43,590 nucleotides of DNA from NCBI GenBank assembly GCA_016218805.1, contig JACRCW010000117.1, positions 1 through 43,590 of the forward strand. Reading direction: 5' to 3'. The first letter of the stretch is position 1, and the number at the start of each line of letters is the position of its first letter. Below are positions 32,298 through 40,269 of the stretch, piece by piece. This stretch comes from Deltaproteobacteria bacterium (lineage in GTDB: Bacteria > Myxococcota > JACRCW01). A program made the position numbers and the translations under genes. The notes beneath the pieces were generated by a model. The model saw nothing but the letters and a program-made list of their open reading frames with translations. It was not told where the DNA came from and searched no databases.

Positions 32298-33694
32298 CAC
32301 TCCTCCTCCTCGTCGTTGGAATCCACCGCCACCAGGGACACCCCCGGCGTATCCGAGGGACCGACGGTGAGCACAAAGCCCCCCGTTGGCAGCGGGAACA
32401 CCCACAAATGCCCGATGTGCCGCGGCTGGCTTCCGCAGTTGCCCGGCACGTCCGGCCGCCCGAGGTCCGCTTCCGGCACCACACCGCCACCGGTGTGGGC
32501 AATGGCCACGGGCACACCCTCCTCCTGCATCACCATCCAGACGACGCTGTCGTCGCGGATCTTCGCGTGGTCCAGGTGGAGCCAGCCCCAGTACTTGTTC
32601 CCAATGGGGTGCAGCTCCACCCACGTCCGCCCGTGCTTCACCTGCAGGCGTGCGGCCGCACCACCGTCCGTCCACAGCCCGGCGGGTGTTGCCGCGGCGG
32701 TGACGGTGCCCAGCTCGGGGCCGTCGTTGAGGTGCTCGCAGCCGTCCACCGCAAACGGCGCCCACGGGGAGGGCCCCGGTCCCGCGTCCGGATGGTAGGT
32801 GTCGTCGTCCGGGTGCGGCAGCAGGCGCAGCGGGTTGCCCTGCAGGCCCAGGTCCTCCCAGGACGGCAACGCGGGGTCCAGCAGCGGGACCGGACGCACG
32901 TCCTGCTTGCGGCTCACGTCCAGCGTGGCGGTGGCGTCTTCAGAAACCAGCAGGCGGATGGCCGCCACGTCACCCGGGGCGTACGTGGCGTCCAGCACGC
33001 GCCGGTGGTTGCGCAACTCCAGGTTGGCGAACTCCACCTCATCCAACAGCCCGTCCGGCAGCAGCAGGCGCAGCGTGGCGACGACGATGGGCTCGCGCTC
33101 CGCGGATACCTCCAGGTCCCCAGGTTGCGTGAACGCGGCGGATGTCAGCTCCGGCACCTCCACTCTGAAGGGCACCCACTCCGCGGAGCCCGCGGATTTC
33201 ACGTGCCCGCGCAGGACCAAGGTGGCGGGCTCCAGGAGCAGTGCGCTCCACGCTCCCGCGGGGACCGGCTGGACGGGAAGCTCCACCTCGTGCGGGTCCT
33301 GCAGGTTCAACAGGGCGGGCCCGGGATACTCGGTGGCCTGGGCGCCCGAACCCGCGCCGCCGCCCGCCAGCTCCTCGTAGGACACCAGTTTCCCGTCGCA
33401 ATGGCAGTGCCCGCCGTGGCAGAGCGTGCAGCCGGGCGGCGGGTTGGCCTCGTCAAAGGTGCCCGTGCCGGTGGTTGCCGCGGCGGCGGACGTGGACAGG
33501 CGCAGTCCCGGCGTTGTGAATTCCGCAGCGTTCAGCTCCACCTGGTAACCCAGCGCGGTGACCCACGTGCCCAGGCCGGCGGGAGTCCAACTGGCCGAAA
33601 GACGGACGCGGAGTTCCGTGGTGGAGCGCCCGTTGTTGAGCGTGCACGCGGTGGCAGCGGACAGCAGCAGCAGCGTGGTGGAGAGTGCGCGCAT
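32297..33694 (-). CDS. Unrecognised lipoprotein with a Cys/His metal-site motif
   Basis: A 465-residue protein. Signal peptide with lipobox LSAATAC (Cys17). At 89-99 is C-x2-C-H-G-G-H-C-H-C (GCTLCHGGHCHCDGK), nine positions dense in metal ligands. The rest looks like beta-rich domains (VELPVQPVPAGAWSALLLEPATLVLRG; VEVPELTS...). A C-terminal block includes GNKYWGWLHLDHAKI and HTGGGVVPEADL. The protein ends in four Glu. It is between the outer-membrane barrel (8-bp gap) and znuA (1-bp overlap), so a role in handling zinc in the periplasm or at the outer membrane is likely, but that is inference from motif and place. No named family is recognised. Confidence 0.8.
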   Translation of the reverse strand: MRALSTTLLLLSAATACTLNNGRSTTELRVRLSASWTPAGLGTWVTALGYQVELNAAEFTTPGLRLSTSAAAATTGTGTFDEANPPPGCTLCHGGHCHCDGKLVSYEELAGGGAGSGAQATEYPGPALLNLQDPHEVELPVQPVPAGAWSALLLEPATLVLRGHVKSAGSAEWVPFRVEVPELTSAAFTQPGDLEVSAEREPIVVATLRLLLPDGLLDEVEFANLELRNHRRVLDATYAPGDVAAIRLLVSEDATATLDVSRKQDVRPVPLLDPALPSWEDLGLQGNPLRLLPHPDDDTYHPDAGPGPSPWAPFAVDGCEHLNDGPELGTVTAAATPAGLWTDGGAAARLQVKHGRTWVELHPIGNKYWGWLHLDHAKIRDDSVVWMVMQEEGVPVAIAHTGGGVVPEADLGRPDVPGNCGSQPRHIGHLWVFPLPTGGFVLTVGPSDTPGVSLVAVDSNDEEEE

Positions 33695-33702
33695 GGTGGG
33701 CC

Positions 33703-35229
33703 TCAGAAGGCGTGCGCGCCGTGCGCGCCAATGGCAAACTCGACGGCAAACAGGATCGAGTGCGTGGGGGTGGAACGGTAGAACGGCCGGTCAAAGCTGT
33801 ACTGCGCGCGCAGGCGCGAGAACTCGCTGGGCCACACGGACAGCGCCGTGCTGGCGCGCGCGCGCCAGGTGGTCCACTCCGGGTCCGTGGGGTCACCGCC
33901 GTGATAGGACTGCGGGATCCCGCTGCCGTAGTCCAGGCGCGCGGCCACCGCCCCGCGTGACGCAAACCGCCAGAACACCTGCGCGTAACCGCCGTGGTCC
34001 ACCAGGACACCACCCGGCACCTGCCGCCGGCGGTAGATCCACTCCGCCGTGAATGAGACGATTTGGTAGGTGACCTCAAACGCGGGGGCCCACGCGGGGT
34101 TGCCCGGCAGCGGGATGCGCCACGACGGAAGCGCAGCGCCAATGGGCCGCCACTTCAGGTACAGGTCCGCGCCCAATAACTCCGCGCGGTGGTCGCGGCC
34201 GTCAAACTGCGGCAGGCCCACTTCGCCGGTGCCGGTCTCATCCACCCCGCGGCGCAGCCACCCGTTCTCCGGGACAAAGTCATTGAGTGACAGCGCCTGG
34301 AAGCGGCCGGTGTAGTGCGGGCCGGTGGCCGCAGTGAGCCCGCCCGCCAAGGACAGGCTGTCACCCAGCGGCACAAACGAGCGCAGCGCGGCATTGAGCT
34401 GCAACAGCCGCGGGTCCGCCGCCCATTGCGGGTTGTTGCCCAGGAACGAGCGCGCGGTGGAACCGCCCGCGGCTTCGTTGGCGGAGAACACCAGTTCCAC
34501 GTACCAGGGCAGGGGCGTGAGCCAGGAGATTTCCGTCGCCACGCCGCGGTTGCCTTCCGGGCCAAACACCTTGGCCCAGTACATGGGAATGTCCAGGAAA
34601 TCCCAGGCGTGCAGGTGCTTGGTGTTGGCGCGCCCAAAGCGCGTGAGGAACTGGCCCACACGTGCCTGCAGCCCGTACGGCAGGTCCGTGGTGGTTGCGT
34701 AAAATTCCTCCACCTCCAGGCCAAACTGCTGGATGACCACGTTGCCGTCCGCGCGGAAGTACGGGTCCACCGCGGCACCCACGGCCAACTCCATCTGCTG
34801 CATGTTGAAGCCGTTCTTCTGCGGCGCGTGCCCGCCCGTCGGCAGCGGCTTGTCATTGGAGAACAGCGCAAAGGCAAAATCGCCAATGAACGAAATGTCC
34901 GGATTCATGTTCGCGGTGGACGGCAGCGTCATCACGGACGGTCCCGCCTGGGACGGGCGGCCCGGCGCCTCGGACGATCCCAGCACGTACGGTGAGCCGC
35001 TGGTGGGACCGCCCGGCTGCCCACCGGACTGCATGTCCTTCTTCATTGCGGCTTCCAGTTCCTTCATCTCTTCAGGCGACAGCCCAACCTCTTCCGCCGC
35101 GGCGGGCGGGCCGGCGTCAACCTCCGCAATGCCGGCGTCCACGTCCGCAGGAGGAAACACGGCGTCCTGTGCCCGCACGGGCACCGCCCACAGCAGCAGG
35201 CAACCGGCAACCAGCAGTGGCCGCACCAT
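33703..35229 (-). CDS. Outer-membrane beta-barrel protein of the zinc uptake locus
   Basis: A 508-residue protein with signal peptide (MVRPLLVAGCLLLWAVPVRAQ), an acidic Asp/Ala-rich then helical segment (about 40-65), a Gly/Ser/Pro linker, and about 380 residues with alternating beta-strand pattern (DISFIGDFAFALFS; YFRADGNVVIQQFG; GLQARVGQFLTRFG; WYVELVFSAN; AAGGLTAATGPHY...) ending in Phe (GAHGAHAF), as outer-membrane barrels do. It resembles proteins annotated as zinc-regulated outer-membrane receptors, but no TonB-dependent plug is seen, so it is more porin-like. The start has a near-perfect AAGGAGGTGATC ribosome-binding site. The frame is open through the upstream repeats but that extension is rejected. 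Expected role: passage of metal through the outer membrane. Confidence 0.82.
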   Translation of the reverse strand: MVRPLLVAGCLLLWAVPVRAQDAVFPPADVDAGIAEVDAGPPAAAEEVGLSPEEMKELEAAMKKDMQSGGQPGGPTSGSPYVLGSSEAPGRPSQAGPSVMTLPSTANMNPDISFIGDFAFALFSNDKPLPTGGHAPQKNGFNMQQMELAVGAAVDPYFRADGNVVIQQFGLEVEEFYATTTDLPYGLQARVGQFLTRFGRANTKHLHAWDFLDIPMYWAKVFGPEGNRGVATEISWLTPLPWYVELVFSANEAAGGSTARSFLGNNPQWAADPRLLQLNAALRSFVPLGDSLSLAGGLTAATGPHYTGRFQALSLNDFVPENGWLRRGVDETGTGEVGLPQFDGRDHRAELLGADLYLKWRPIGAALPSWRIPLPGNPAWAPAFEVTYQIVSFTAEWIYRRRQVPGGVLVDHGGYAQVFWRFASRGAVAARLDYGSGIPQSYHGGDPTDPEWTTWRARASTALSVWPSEFSRLRAQYSFDRPFYRSTPTHSILFAVEFAIGAHGAHAF

Positions 35230-35321
35230 GATCACCTCCTTGTCAGCCCACGCCCGCGCGACGGGAACCCACCCGCGGGCGTTGATTCGATTCTCGCACG
35301 GACCAGGCACCCACCGAGCCC

Positions 35322-35653
35322 GGGCTCGGCAGGAGCCTCGCCCTCCCAGCGCGGTCGTCGTCGATGGAACCGCGCAGGGCGATCCCCCCAGCGCGGTCGT
35401 CGTCGATGGAGCCACACGGGGCGAACCACCCAGCACGGTCGGCGTCGATGGAACCCCACGGGGCGAACCACCCAGCGCGGTCGGCGTCGATGGAACCCCA
35501 CGGGGCGAACCACCCAGCGCGGTCGGCGTCGATGGAACCCCACGGGGCGAACCACCCAGCGCTGTCCGCGTCCAGGGAGCACCACGGGGCGAACCACCCA
35601 GCGCTGTCGGCGTCCAAGGAGCACCACGGGAGGGCGAGCCTCCTGGCGAGCCC
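35322..35653. repeat. 26-bp inverted repeats bracketing the tandem-repeat block
   Basis: Left arm 35322-35347 and right arm 35628-35653 are reverse complements at 24 of 26 positions (core GGCTCGSCAGGAGSCTCGCC). They enclose the 42-bp tandem repeats exactly. The same sequence family is seen at 2911-2987. It looks like a dispersed palindromic element whose centre has expanded. Confidence 0.75.
35346..35627. repeat. 42-bp tandem repeat array, 6.7 copies
   Basis: Six full units start at 35346, 35388, 35430, 35472, 35514 and 35556, with a 30-bp part unit at 35598. Each begins CCAGC and most end GGGGCGAACCAC. Units 4 and 5 are identical and the outer units are the most diverged, as expected for growth from the middle. 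The unit is a multiple of three, so frames stay open on both strands, which explains spurious long reading frames here. There are no spacers, so it is not CRISPR. It would form a leader of the barrel mRNA. Confidence 0.92.
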
Positions 35654-35727
35654 GCGGCAGCGCGTGGGGCCGCCCGACAACGTGGCTCAGGACCGGACCC
35701 ACCGCGCACGGCCGCCGACTATCAATA

Positions 35728-35744
35728 TTGCGACCGAGTTGCAA
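35728..35744. promoter_or_regulatory. Candidate operator palindrome upstream of the barrel gene
   Basis: TTGCGACCGAGTTGCAA is a 7-3-7 inverted repeat (TTGCRAC-N3-GTYGCAA) with one wobble pair. It starts six bases beyond the znuB stop codon, inside an AT-rich patch (ATCAATATTG) that stands out in this GC-rich locus. On the minus strand TTGCAA could also serve as a -35-like box with GATAGT as a loose -10. A metal-responsive repressor of the Fur/Zur type is a reasonable candidate binder, but this is not a Zur box I can name. Confidence 0.35.
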
Positions 35745-35750
35745 CATGGT

Positions 35751-36611
35751 TCAGTCCCGGTTACGCACGGCAGCGACGAGCATGGCGATTCCGCAGCAAG
35801 CGCACGCCAGCATGGTCTGCGATGCGCCGACGGGGAACCGGTAGAGGAACGCCAACAGGTAGCCGCCGCCGCCGCAGGCGAGCCCGAGCGCGGGCGACAG
35901 GATCAGCACCAGGCCCAGGCGGTGGCTGAGGGCCAGCGCGGTCATGGCCGGCAGCACGCTGAAGGCGAACACGGACATGGCGCCGATGGCGTGCGTGGTG
36001 AAGGCCACCGCGACGCCAATGGAGAGGAACAGGAAGAAGTTCAGCCGGGCCACGGGGAGGCGCTGCACGCGCGCGCTCTGCTCGTCAAAGCTGGTGAAGA
36101 TGAGCCCGCGCTGCATCAGTAGGTGCAGCGGCAGCAGCACCGCGGCGGTGCCCACCGTCAGGTAGAAATCCACCGTGCGCACCACCACGCCGGGACCAAA
36201 CAGGATGGCGCTCACGTCGTGCGCTTCCTGCGTGATGCGGTCGCCCACCAGCACGGCACCGGATGCGCCCAGCAGGTAGCCCAGACCCAGCAGGCCTTCA
36301 CGCGTGAGGCGGAACTTCTCCGTGTTGCGCATGAAGAAGGCCATGGCGCCCAGCGCAAACAGCAGCGCGCCGCCCACGGGTTCCGCCAGGCTCTTGGGCA
36401 GCAGGCCCAGCACGTCCGCCAGGAACGTCAGTGACACGCCCAGCGCCGCGGCCTGTGACAGCGCCGCTGACACAAACACCATCCGGCGCAGGACGATGAA
36501 CACGCCGAGGTAGCCCAGCAGCAACCCTGCGCACATGCCGGTGATCACCGGGTCCCGGAACAGGTCCCACGCGTCCAGGAACTCGCGCAGGGTGGGTGCG
36601 CCCTCGCTCAT
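35751..36611 (-). CDS. Zinc/manganese ABC transporter permease (ZnuB-like)
   Basis: A 286-residue inner-membrane protein with about eight helices of the ABC-3 family (FRDPVITGMCAGLLLGYLGVFIVLRRMVFVSAALSQAAALGV is the typical opening; AFTTHAIGAMSVFAFSVLPAMTALALS the typical late block). The ATG at 36611 overlaps the znuC stop (ATGA), giving translational coupling; the frame is open 23 codons upstream only as shadow of the His-rich znuC tail. It forms the channel for the metal delivered by the ZnuA-like protein. It is followed by an AT-rich patch and the 42-bp repeat block before the next gene of the locus. Confidence 0.92.
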   Translation of the reverse strand: MSEGAPTLREFLDAWDLFRDPVITGMCAGLLLGYLGVFIVLRRMVFVSAALSQAAALGVSLTFLADVLGLLPKSLAEPVGGALLFALGAMAFFMRNTEKFRLTREGLLGLGYLLGASGAVLVGDRITQEAHDVSAILFGPGVVVRTVDFYLTVGTAAVLLPLHLLMQRGLIFTSFDEQSARVQRLPVARLNFFLFLSIGVAVAFTTHAIGAMSVFAFSVLPAMTALALSHRLGLVLILSPALGLACGGGGYLLAFLYRFPVGASQTMLACACCGIAMLVAAVRNRD

Positions 36612-37414
36612 GCGTGACTCCCGTGGTCGTGGTCGTGGTCGTGCGTGTGGCCCTTGTGTTCCGCCGTGCGCAGGTCGCACTCCACGTGCTCCAACTCCTT
36701 CATCAGGTCGTTGGCCTTCTCCTGTCCGTACAACTCCGCAAACGTGGGCGACGAGAACACTTCACGCGCGGTGCCGGACACCACCACGTTGGTGGTGCGG
36801 TCCACCAGGAACACCTGCTCTGCGTAGTGCGTGGCCACGCTGAGCTCGTGGTTCACCATGACCACGGCCATCTTCCGTTCGCGGCGGATGCAGTCCACCA
36901 GCATCAGCATCTCGCGCTGGGCCACCACGTCCATGGCGGCGGTGGGCTCGTCCATGAACGCCACCTCGGGGTCCGCCACCAGCGCGCGGGCAAACAGCAC
37001 CCGCTGCTTCTGTCCCTCTGACAGTGAGTGGAAGATCTGTGCGCGCAGCTTCCACGCATCCACCGACTCCAACGCGGGCTGGATTTCCCCGTCGCGAATG
37101 CGCGGGATGCCCAGGAAACCGCCGGCCTTGAGCAGACCCATGGAGACCACTTCGCGCACGGTGAGCGGGTAGATGGCGTCGTACGCCAGGCGCTGCGGGA
37201 TGTACGCAATGCGCAGGCCCGGCTTGTGGATGACCTCGCCGGAGACCGGGGGAATCAGGCCCAGCACCGTCTTGAACCACGTGGATTTCCCGCTGCCGTT
37301 CCGCCCGACGACGCAGCAGAACACGCCGGGCTCAATGTCCACTTCAATGCACGGCAACATGGGCACGCCGCCGTAACCCACCACCAACTTCCGGCAATCA
37401 ATAAGGGCCGCCAT
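36608..37414 (-). CDS. Zinc/manganese ABC transporter ATP-binding protein (ZnuC-like) with His-rich tail
   Basis: A 268-residue ATPase: Walker A GRNGSGKST, Q-loop IAYIPQRLAYD, signature LSEGQKQRVLFARAL, Walker B VAFMDEPTAAMD and H-loop VNHE. The last 14 residues are HTHDHDHDHGSHA-like, with seven His and alternating Asp, which should bind zinc; ZnuC of E. coli also has a His-rich end. This tail favours zinc over manganese. It is the first gene of the minus-strand locus, divergent from the metzincin gene. No obvious Zur box was found in the 98-bp divergent gap. Confidence 0.93.
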   Translation of the reverse strand: MAALIDCRKLVVGYGGVPMLPCIEVDIEPGVFCCVVGRNGSGKSTWFKTVLGLIPPVSGEVIHKPGLRIAYIPQRLAYDAIYPLTVREVVSMGLLKAGGFLGIPRIRDGEIQPALESVDAWKLRAQIFHSLSEGQKQRVLFARALVADPEVAFMDEPTAAMDVVAQREMLMLVDCIRRERKMAVVMVNHELSVATHYAEQVFLVDRTTNVVVSGTAREVFSSPTFAELYGQEKANDLMKELEHVECDLRTAEHKGHTHDHDHDHGSHA

Positions 37415-37512
37415 GCGCGCACCCTACACGCATCCCCCTGGCGTCGTCGCCTGTGGCTCGGGGTGGTCCCGTGGCAGGATGCCCCGCCGTCAGCCGGGTT
37501 GCGGGAGGGCGC

Positions 37513-39281
37513 ATGCGCGCAGTGGTGTTGTGGATGTGCCTGGTGCTGGCCTGCTGCGCAGGGCGGGGCGGACCGGAGTGCAGCGCGGACGGGGACTGCG
37601 CTGACGGTTTCTGTGACGAGCAGACCTGCGTCCCCGGTGCAGCGACAACGGTGACTGCGGGGGCGGCCGCGTCTGCGCCGCGCTGGCCCGCGGTGAGCTG
37701 CTCTGGGCGTACTGCGTGCCGGCCCGCCCAGGGGGGCGCGCCGTTGGGGATCTCTGCGGTGGCTCGTTGGATTGTGCGCACGGCGCCTGCGTGGACCACG
37801 TCTGCAGGGCGCTGTGCGTCGAAGGAGGAGCGTGCGCGGACGGCGCACCGTGCTCGGGCCGGATGCTCTACGAGGGCGGCGCCGCAGGGGCGACGGGGTT
37901 GTGCCTGTGGGAAGTGCAGGGACGCGGTCAGCTCGACCTTGGCGCGGTGACGACGTCTGCGGCAGGTTCGGAGGACATCGCGTTTGAGGTTCCGGCGGGA
38001 ACCGGATCGTTCACTGTGGTGCTGGAGGACGACGACGGGCTGCGCTTGGGCGCGCGGCGCCTGGTGGCCCCCGATGGCACCGTGGTGCTCAATGCCGACG
38101 ACGAAGCGTCCGACCTGAACCCGGGCACCGTGTATGTCGGCGTGGCCAGCGTGCTGGTCCCGTCAGGCGATGACCCGCGCGCCGGGGCGATCCCCGGCCG
38201 GTGGACCCTGCGCGTTGCCACCTACGCGCTGGATGACACGCTGGGCGTTACGCCCATCCCCGGAAACGTGGAGCGCATCCGCGTGTTGACGGAACCCGTC
38301 GGCGTTGAAGGTGGCGCCGTGGACCTGCACCTGTCCTTCTCGCCCGCGCTGGGCGTTTCCTTCACCGCCCCGTCCGCCGACGCATGGGTGACCGCGCTGT
38401 TGGGGCGCGTGGCGGCGTACCTTGAGCGCGCGCACCTGGTGCTGGGTACCGTCACGTTTGCCCACCTGGGCGGCCACGACGAGGTTCCTGACGGAAACGC
38501 GGCGCGCGCGCTGTGCACGGCGGCCTCGAGCACCGGGCTGGCAGGGCGGTCGGTGAACCTGTTCCTCGTGCAGGACCTCGCGTTCACGTCGGGTTTTTCG
38601 GGCGGCATCCCCGGACCGCCGGAGACGTGGCAGTCACCCGGCAGCGGGATTGTATTGGAATCCATGGGAAGCGGTGATGCCACCGGAATCCTCGCCGCGC
38701 ACGAGCTGTTTCACTTCATGGGCCTCCGCCACACCACGGAGCTCTCTGGTGGCGGGCGTGACCCGCTGTCTGACACGCCCGAATGCCCGCGCGGCACGTC
38801 GCTGGAGAGCTGTCCGGACTACGGCAACCTGATGTTCCCTTCATTCCCCCTCCGAGGCGATCTTGATGTCAGCGCGGCACAGACCGCCGTGCTGTGGCAT
38901 TCACCGTGGGCGCACCGCGTGGTGCGCGGCGCCTGCGGTGGCGGCATGCTCTTTGACGTCACCGGGCCTGACCGCGCCATCCTGGAGGTGGCGTCACTTC
39001 CAGCCGGACCAGCGGGTTGCGGCGCGCAGGCCGGGGGGCTGGTCTTCCGCCCACCCACGCAGGAGGCCCTGAGCATTTCGGTGCGCACGGACGCGGACCT
39101 CACGTTGGCCGTTGGGACGGCGTGCGGGGATGCATCAGCCGGATGCGTGGAGGTAGCCGCGGGAACAGCACGCGTGCTGGAGGTGCCTGCGCCGGTCACC
39201 GGACCCGTGTTCGTTGCGCTTCACCGGGCGTCGTCGTCGGAGGGCGGCTGGGTGGACGTGCGTTTCACCCGTGCACCGTGA
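37513..39281 (+). pseudogene. Metzincin-type metalloprotease lipoprotein, frameshifted near its N-terminus
   Basis: The start ATG at 37513 has GGGAGGG upstream and gives a lipoprotein signal (MRAVVLWMCLVLACC) and a first Cys-rich unit (ECSADGDCADGFCDEQTC). At the CCCC run 37632-37635 the frame must shift; one added C restores VPRCSDNGDCGGGRVC and then an open frame to 39281 (589 codons in all). The catalytic part has HELFHFMGLRH at 38700-38732, the zinc site HExxHxxGxxH, and a Met-turn candidate GNLMFP (Met at 38832). A C-terminal beta-rich domain follows. It would be a surface zinc protease. The lesion may be real or an error in a short homopolymer. Confidence 0.82.
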
Positions 39282-39282
39282 G

Positions 39283-39822
39283 TCACCACCACAGGCGCCA
39301 GAGCAGCCCCACCGTCGTGGTGTAACCCACCACGGAGTTCTTGATGCGCCCTTCCTCGTCAAGGAAATACACCGTGGGGTACTGCTCAACCCGGAAGCGC
39401 GCGGCCACATCGTCACCGCCAAGGATCACGGGGGAGGCCATCGCGCGGTCGTCCACGTAGCGCTGCACCTCGCGCGTGTCCCGGTAGGCCGAAGCGACCG
39501 TGAGGACGCGCGCGCGATCACCGACGAGGTCCCGCGTCCACTCAATGTTGGGCGCCTCCTGCTTGCACACCACGCACCACGGTGCCCAGAACGCCAGCAT
39601 CACGGGGCGTCCCCGCAGCGACGTCAGTGTCACCTGGCCACCATCCAGCGTGGGGGCGGAGAACGCCGGCGCATCTCCGCGCACATGGCTGCGCGTCTGC
39701 CATGCGCTGACCGCCGCCACAAACACGGTGATCCACACCAGGTCCACGCCCCACCGGACGTACCAGTGGGCGCGGCCAGCGGCCTGGATGCGGGTCCTGA
39801 GGCGGGCCAAGGGTGCGAACAT
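39283..39822 (-). CDS. TlpA/ResA-like membrane-anchored thioredoxin-fold protein
   Basis: A 179-residue protein with an N-terminal membrane anchor at about 24-42 (WGVDLVWITVFVAAVSA) and a periplasmic redoxin domain. The active site is FWAPWCVVCK (C83, C86). Other fold markers are the opening 'APAFSAPTLDGGQVTLTSLRGRPVML' and the cis-Pro region (RVEQYPTVYFLDEEG). It likely reduces or exchanges disulfides in exported proteins; several Cys-rich lipoproteins in the window could be clients. It converges on the metzincin gene (1-bp gap). The start has no strong ribosome-binding site. Confidence 0.9.
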   Translation of the reverse strand: MFAPLARLRTRIQAAGRAHWYVRWGVDLVWITVFVAAVSAWQTRSHVRGDAPAFSAPTLDGGQVTLTSLRGRPVMLAFWAPWCVVCKQEAPNIEWTRDLVGDRARVLTVASAYRDTREVQRYVDDRAMASPVILGGDDVAARFRVEQYPTVYFLDEEGRIKNSVVGYTTTVGLLWRLWW

Positions 39823-39918
39823 GCAGCGTGGGAGCCTGCGACGTGCGCCGGGGATTCGCCAGGGGATCAGGGGGCGCGTTTGTGGGGCGGGGAGGGTGCG
39901 CGCTGCTAGGATGCGGGC

Positions 39919-40269
39919 GTGACCGGCCCGAGGGAAAACCCGTTCTACCTGCTGGAGCTCCCGCCGGAGTGCACGCGCGCGGACGTGGAACGCCAGGGCC
40001 AGAAGCTGCTGGGCATGTTGGAACTGGGTCTGCCGGGTGCGGCAACGCATCCCACGCCCGCGGGAGCGCGCCCGCGTGACGCCGATGGTGTGCGCTGGGC
40101 CATGGCCGAGTTGCGGGACCCGGCGCGCCGCCTGGCGCATGAGGCAACCGCGCAGCTCCCCGCGCGGATGGACCCCGGATCCACGACGACACCGCCGTCT
40201 GGTGAACCGCGCGGGCCGGCCGGCGTCCCGGGGTTGCTGATGGCCGCGGGCTGGGGGAGGGCGCCATGA
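39919..40269 (+). CDS. Small J-domain-like protein without HPD
   Basis: A 116-residue protein. The opening ENPFYLLELPPECTRADVERQGQKLL and the later AMAELRDPARRLAHE follow the helix I and helix III-IV pattern of J-domains ('NPF-YLLGL...A...EI...Y...L...L-DPe-R--YD'), but the HPD tripeptide needed to stimulate DnaK is absent. The tail is Pro/Gly-rich. GTG start. Its stop overlaps the start of the next gene (ATGA), so the two proteins probably work together. Function unknown. Confidence 0.65.
   Translation: MTGPRENPFYLLELPPECTRADVERQGQKLLGMLELGLPGAATHPTPAGARPRDADGVRWAMAELRDPARRLAHEATAQLPARMDPGSTTTPPSGEPRGPAGVPGLLMAAGWGRAP

Noticed and set aside
35346..35627. CRISPR array
   Set aside because: The 42-bp units are directly adjacent with no unique spacers, and no cas genes are in the window.
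35230..35709. Upstream extension of the barrel protein to 668 residues through the 42-bp repeats
   Set aside because: The repeat unit is a multiple of three and keeps frames open artificially. The signal peptide and a near-perfect ribosome-binding site mark the start at 35229.
37415..37512. Zur box in the divergent gap between znuC and the metzincin gene
   Set aside because: No AT-rich palindrome of any known Fur/Zur type could be seen there.
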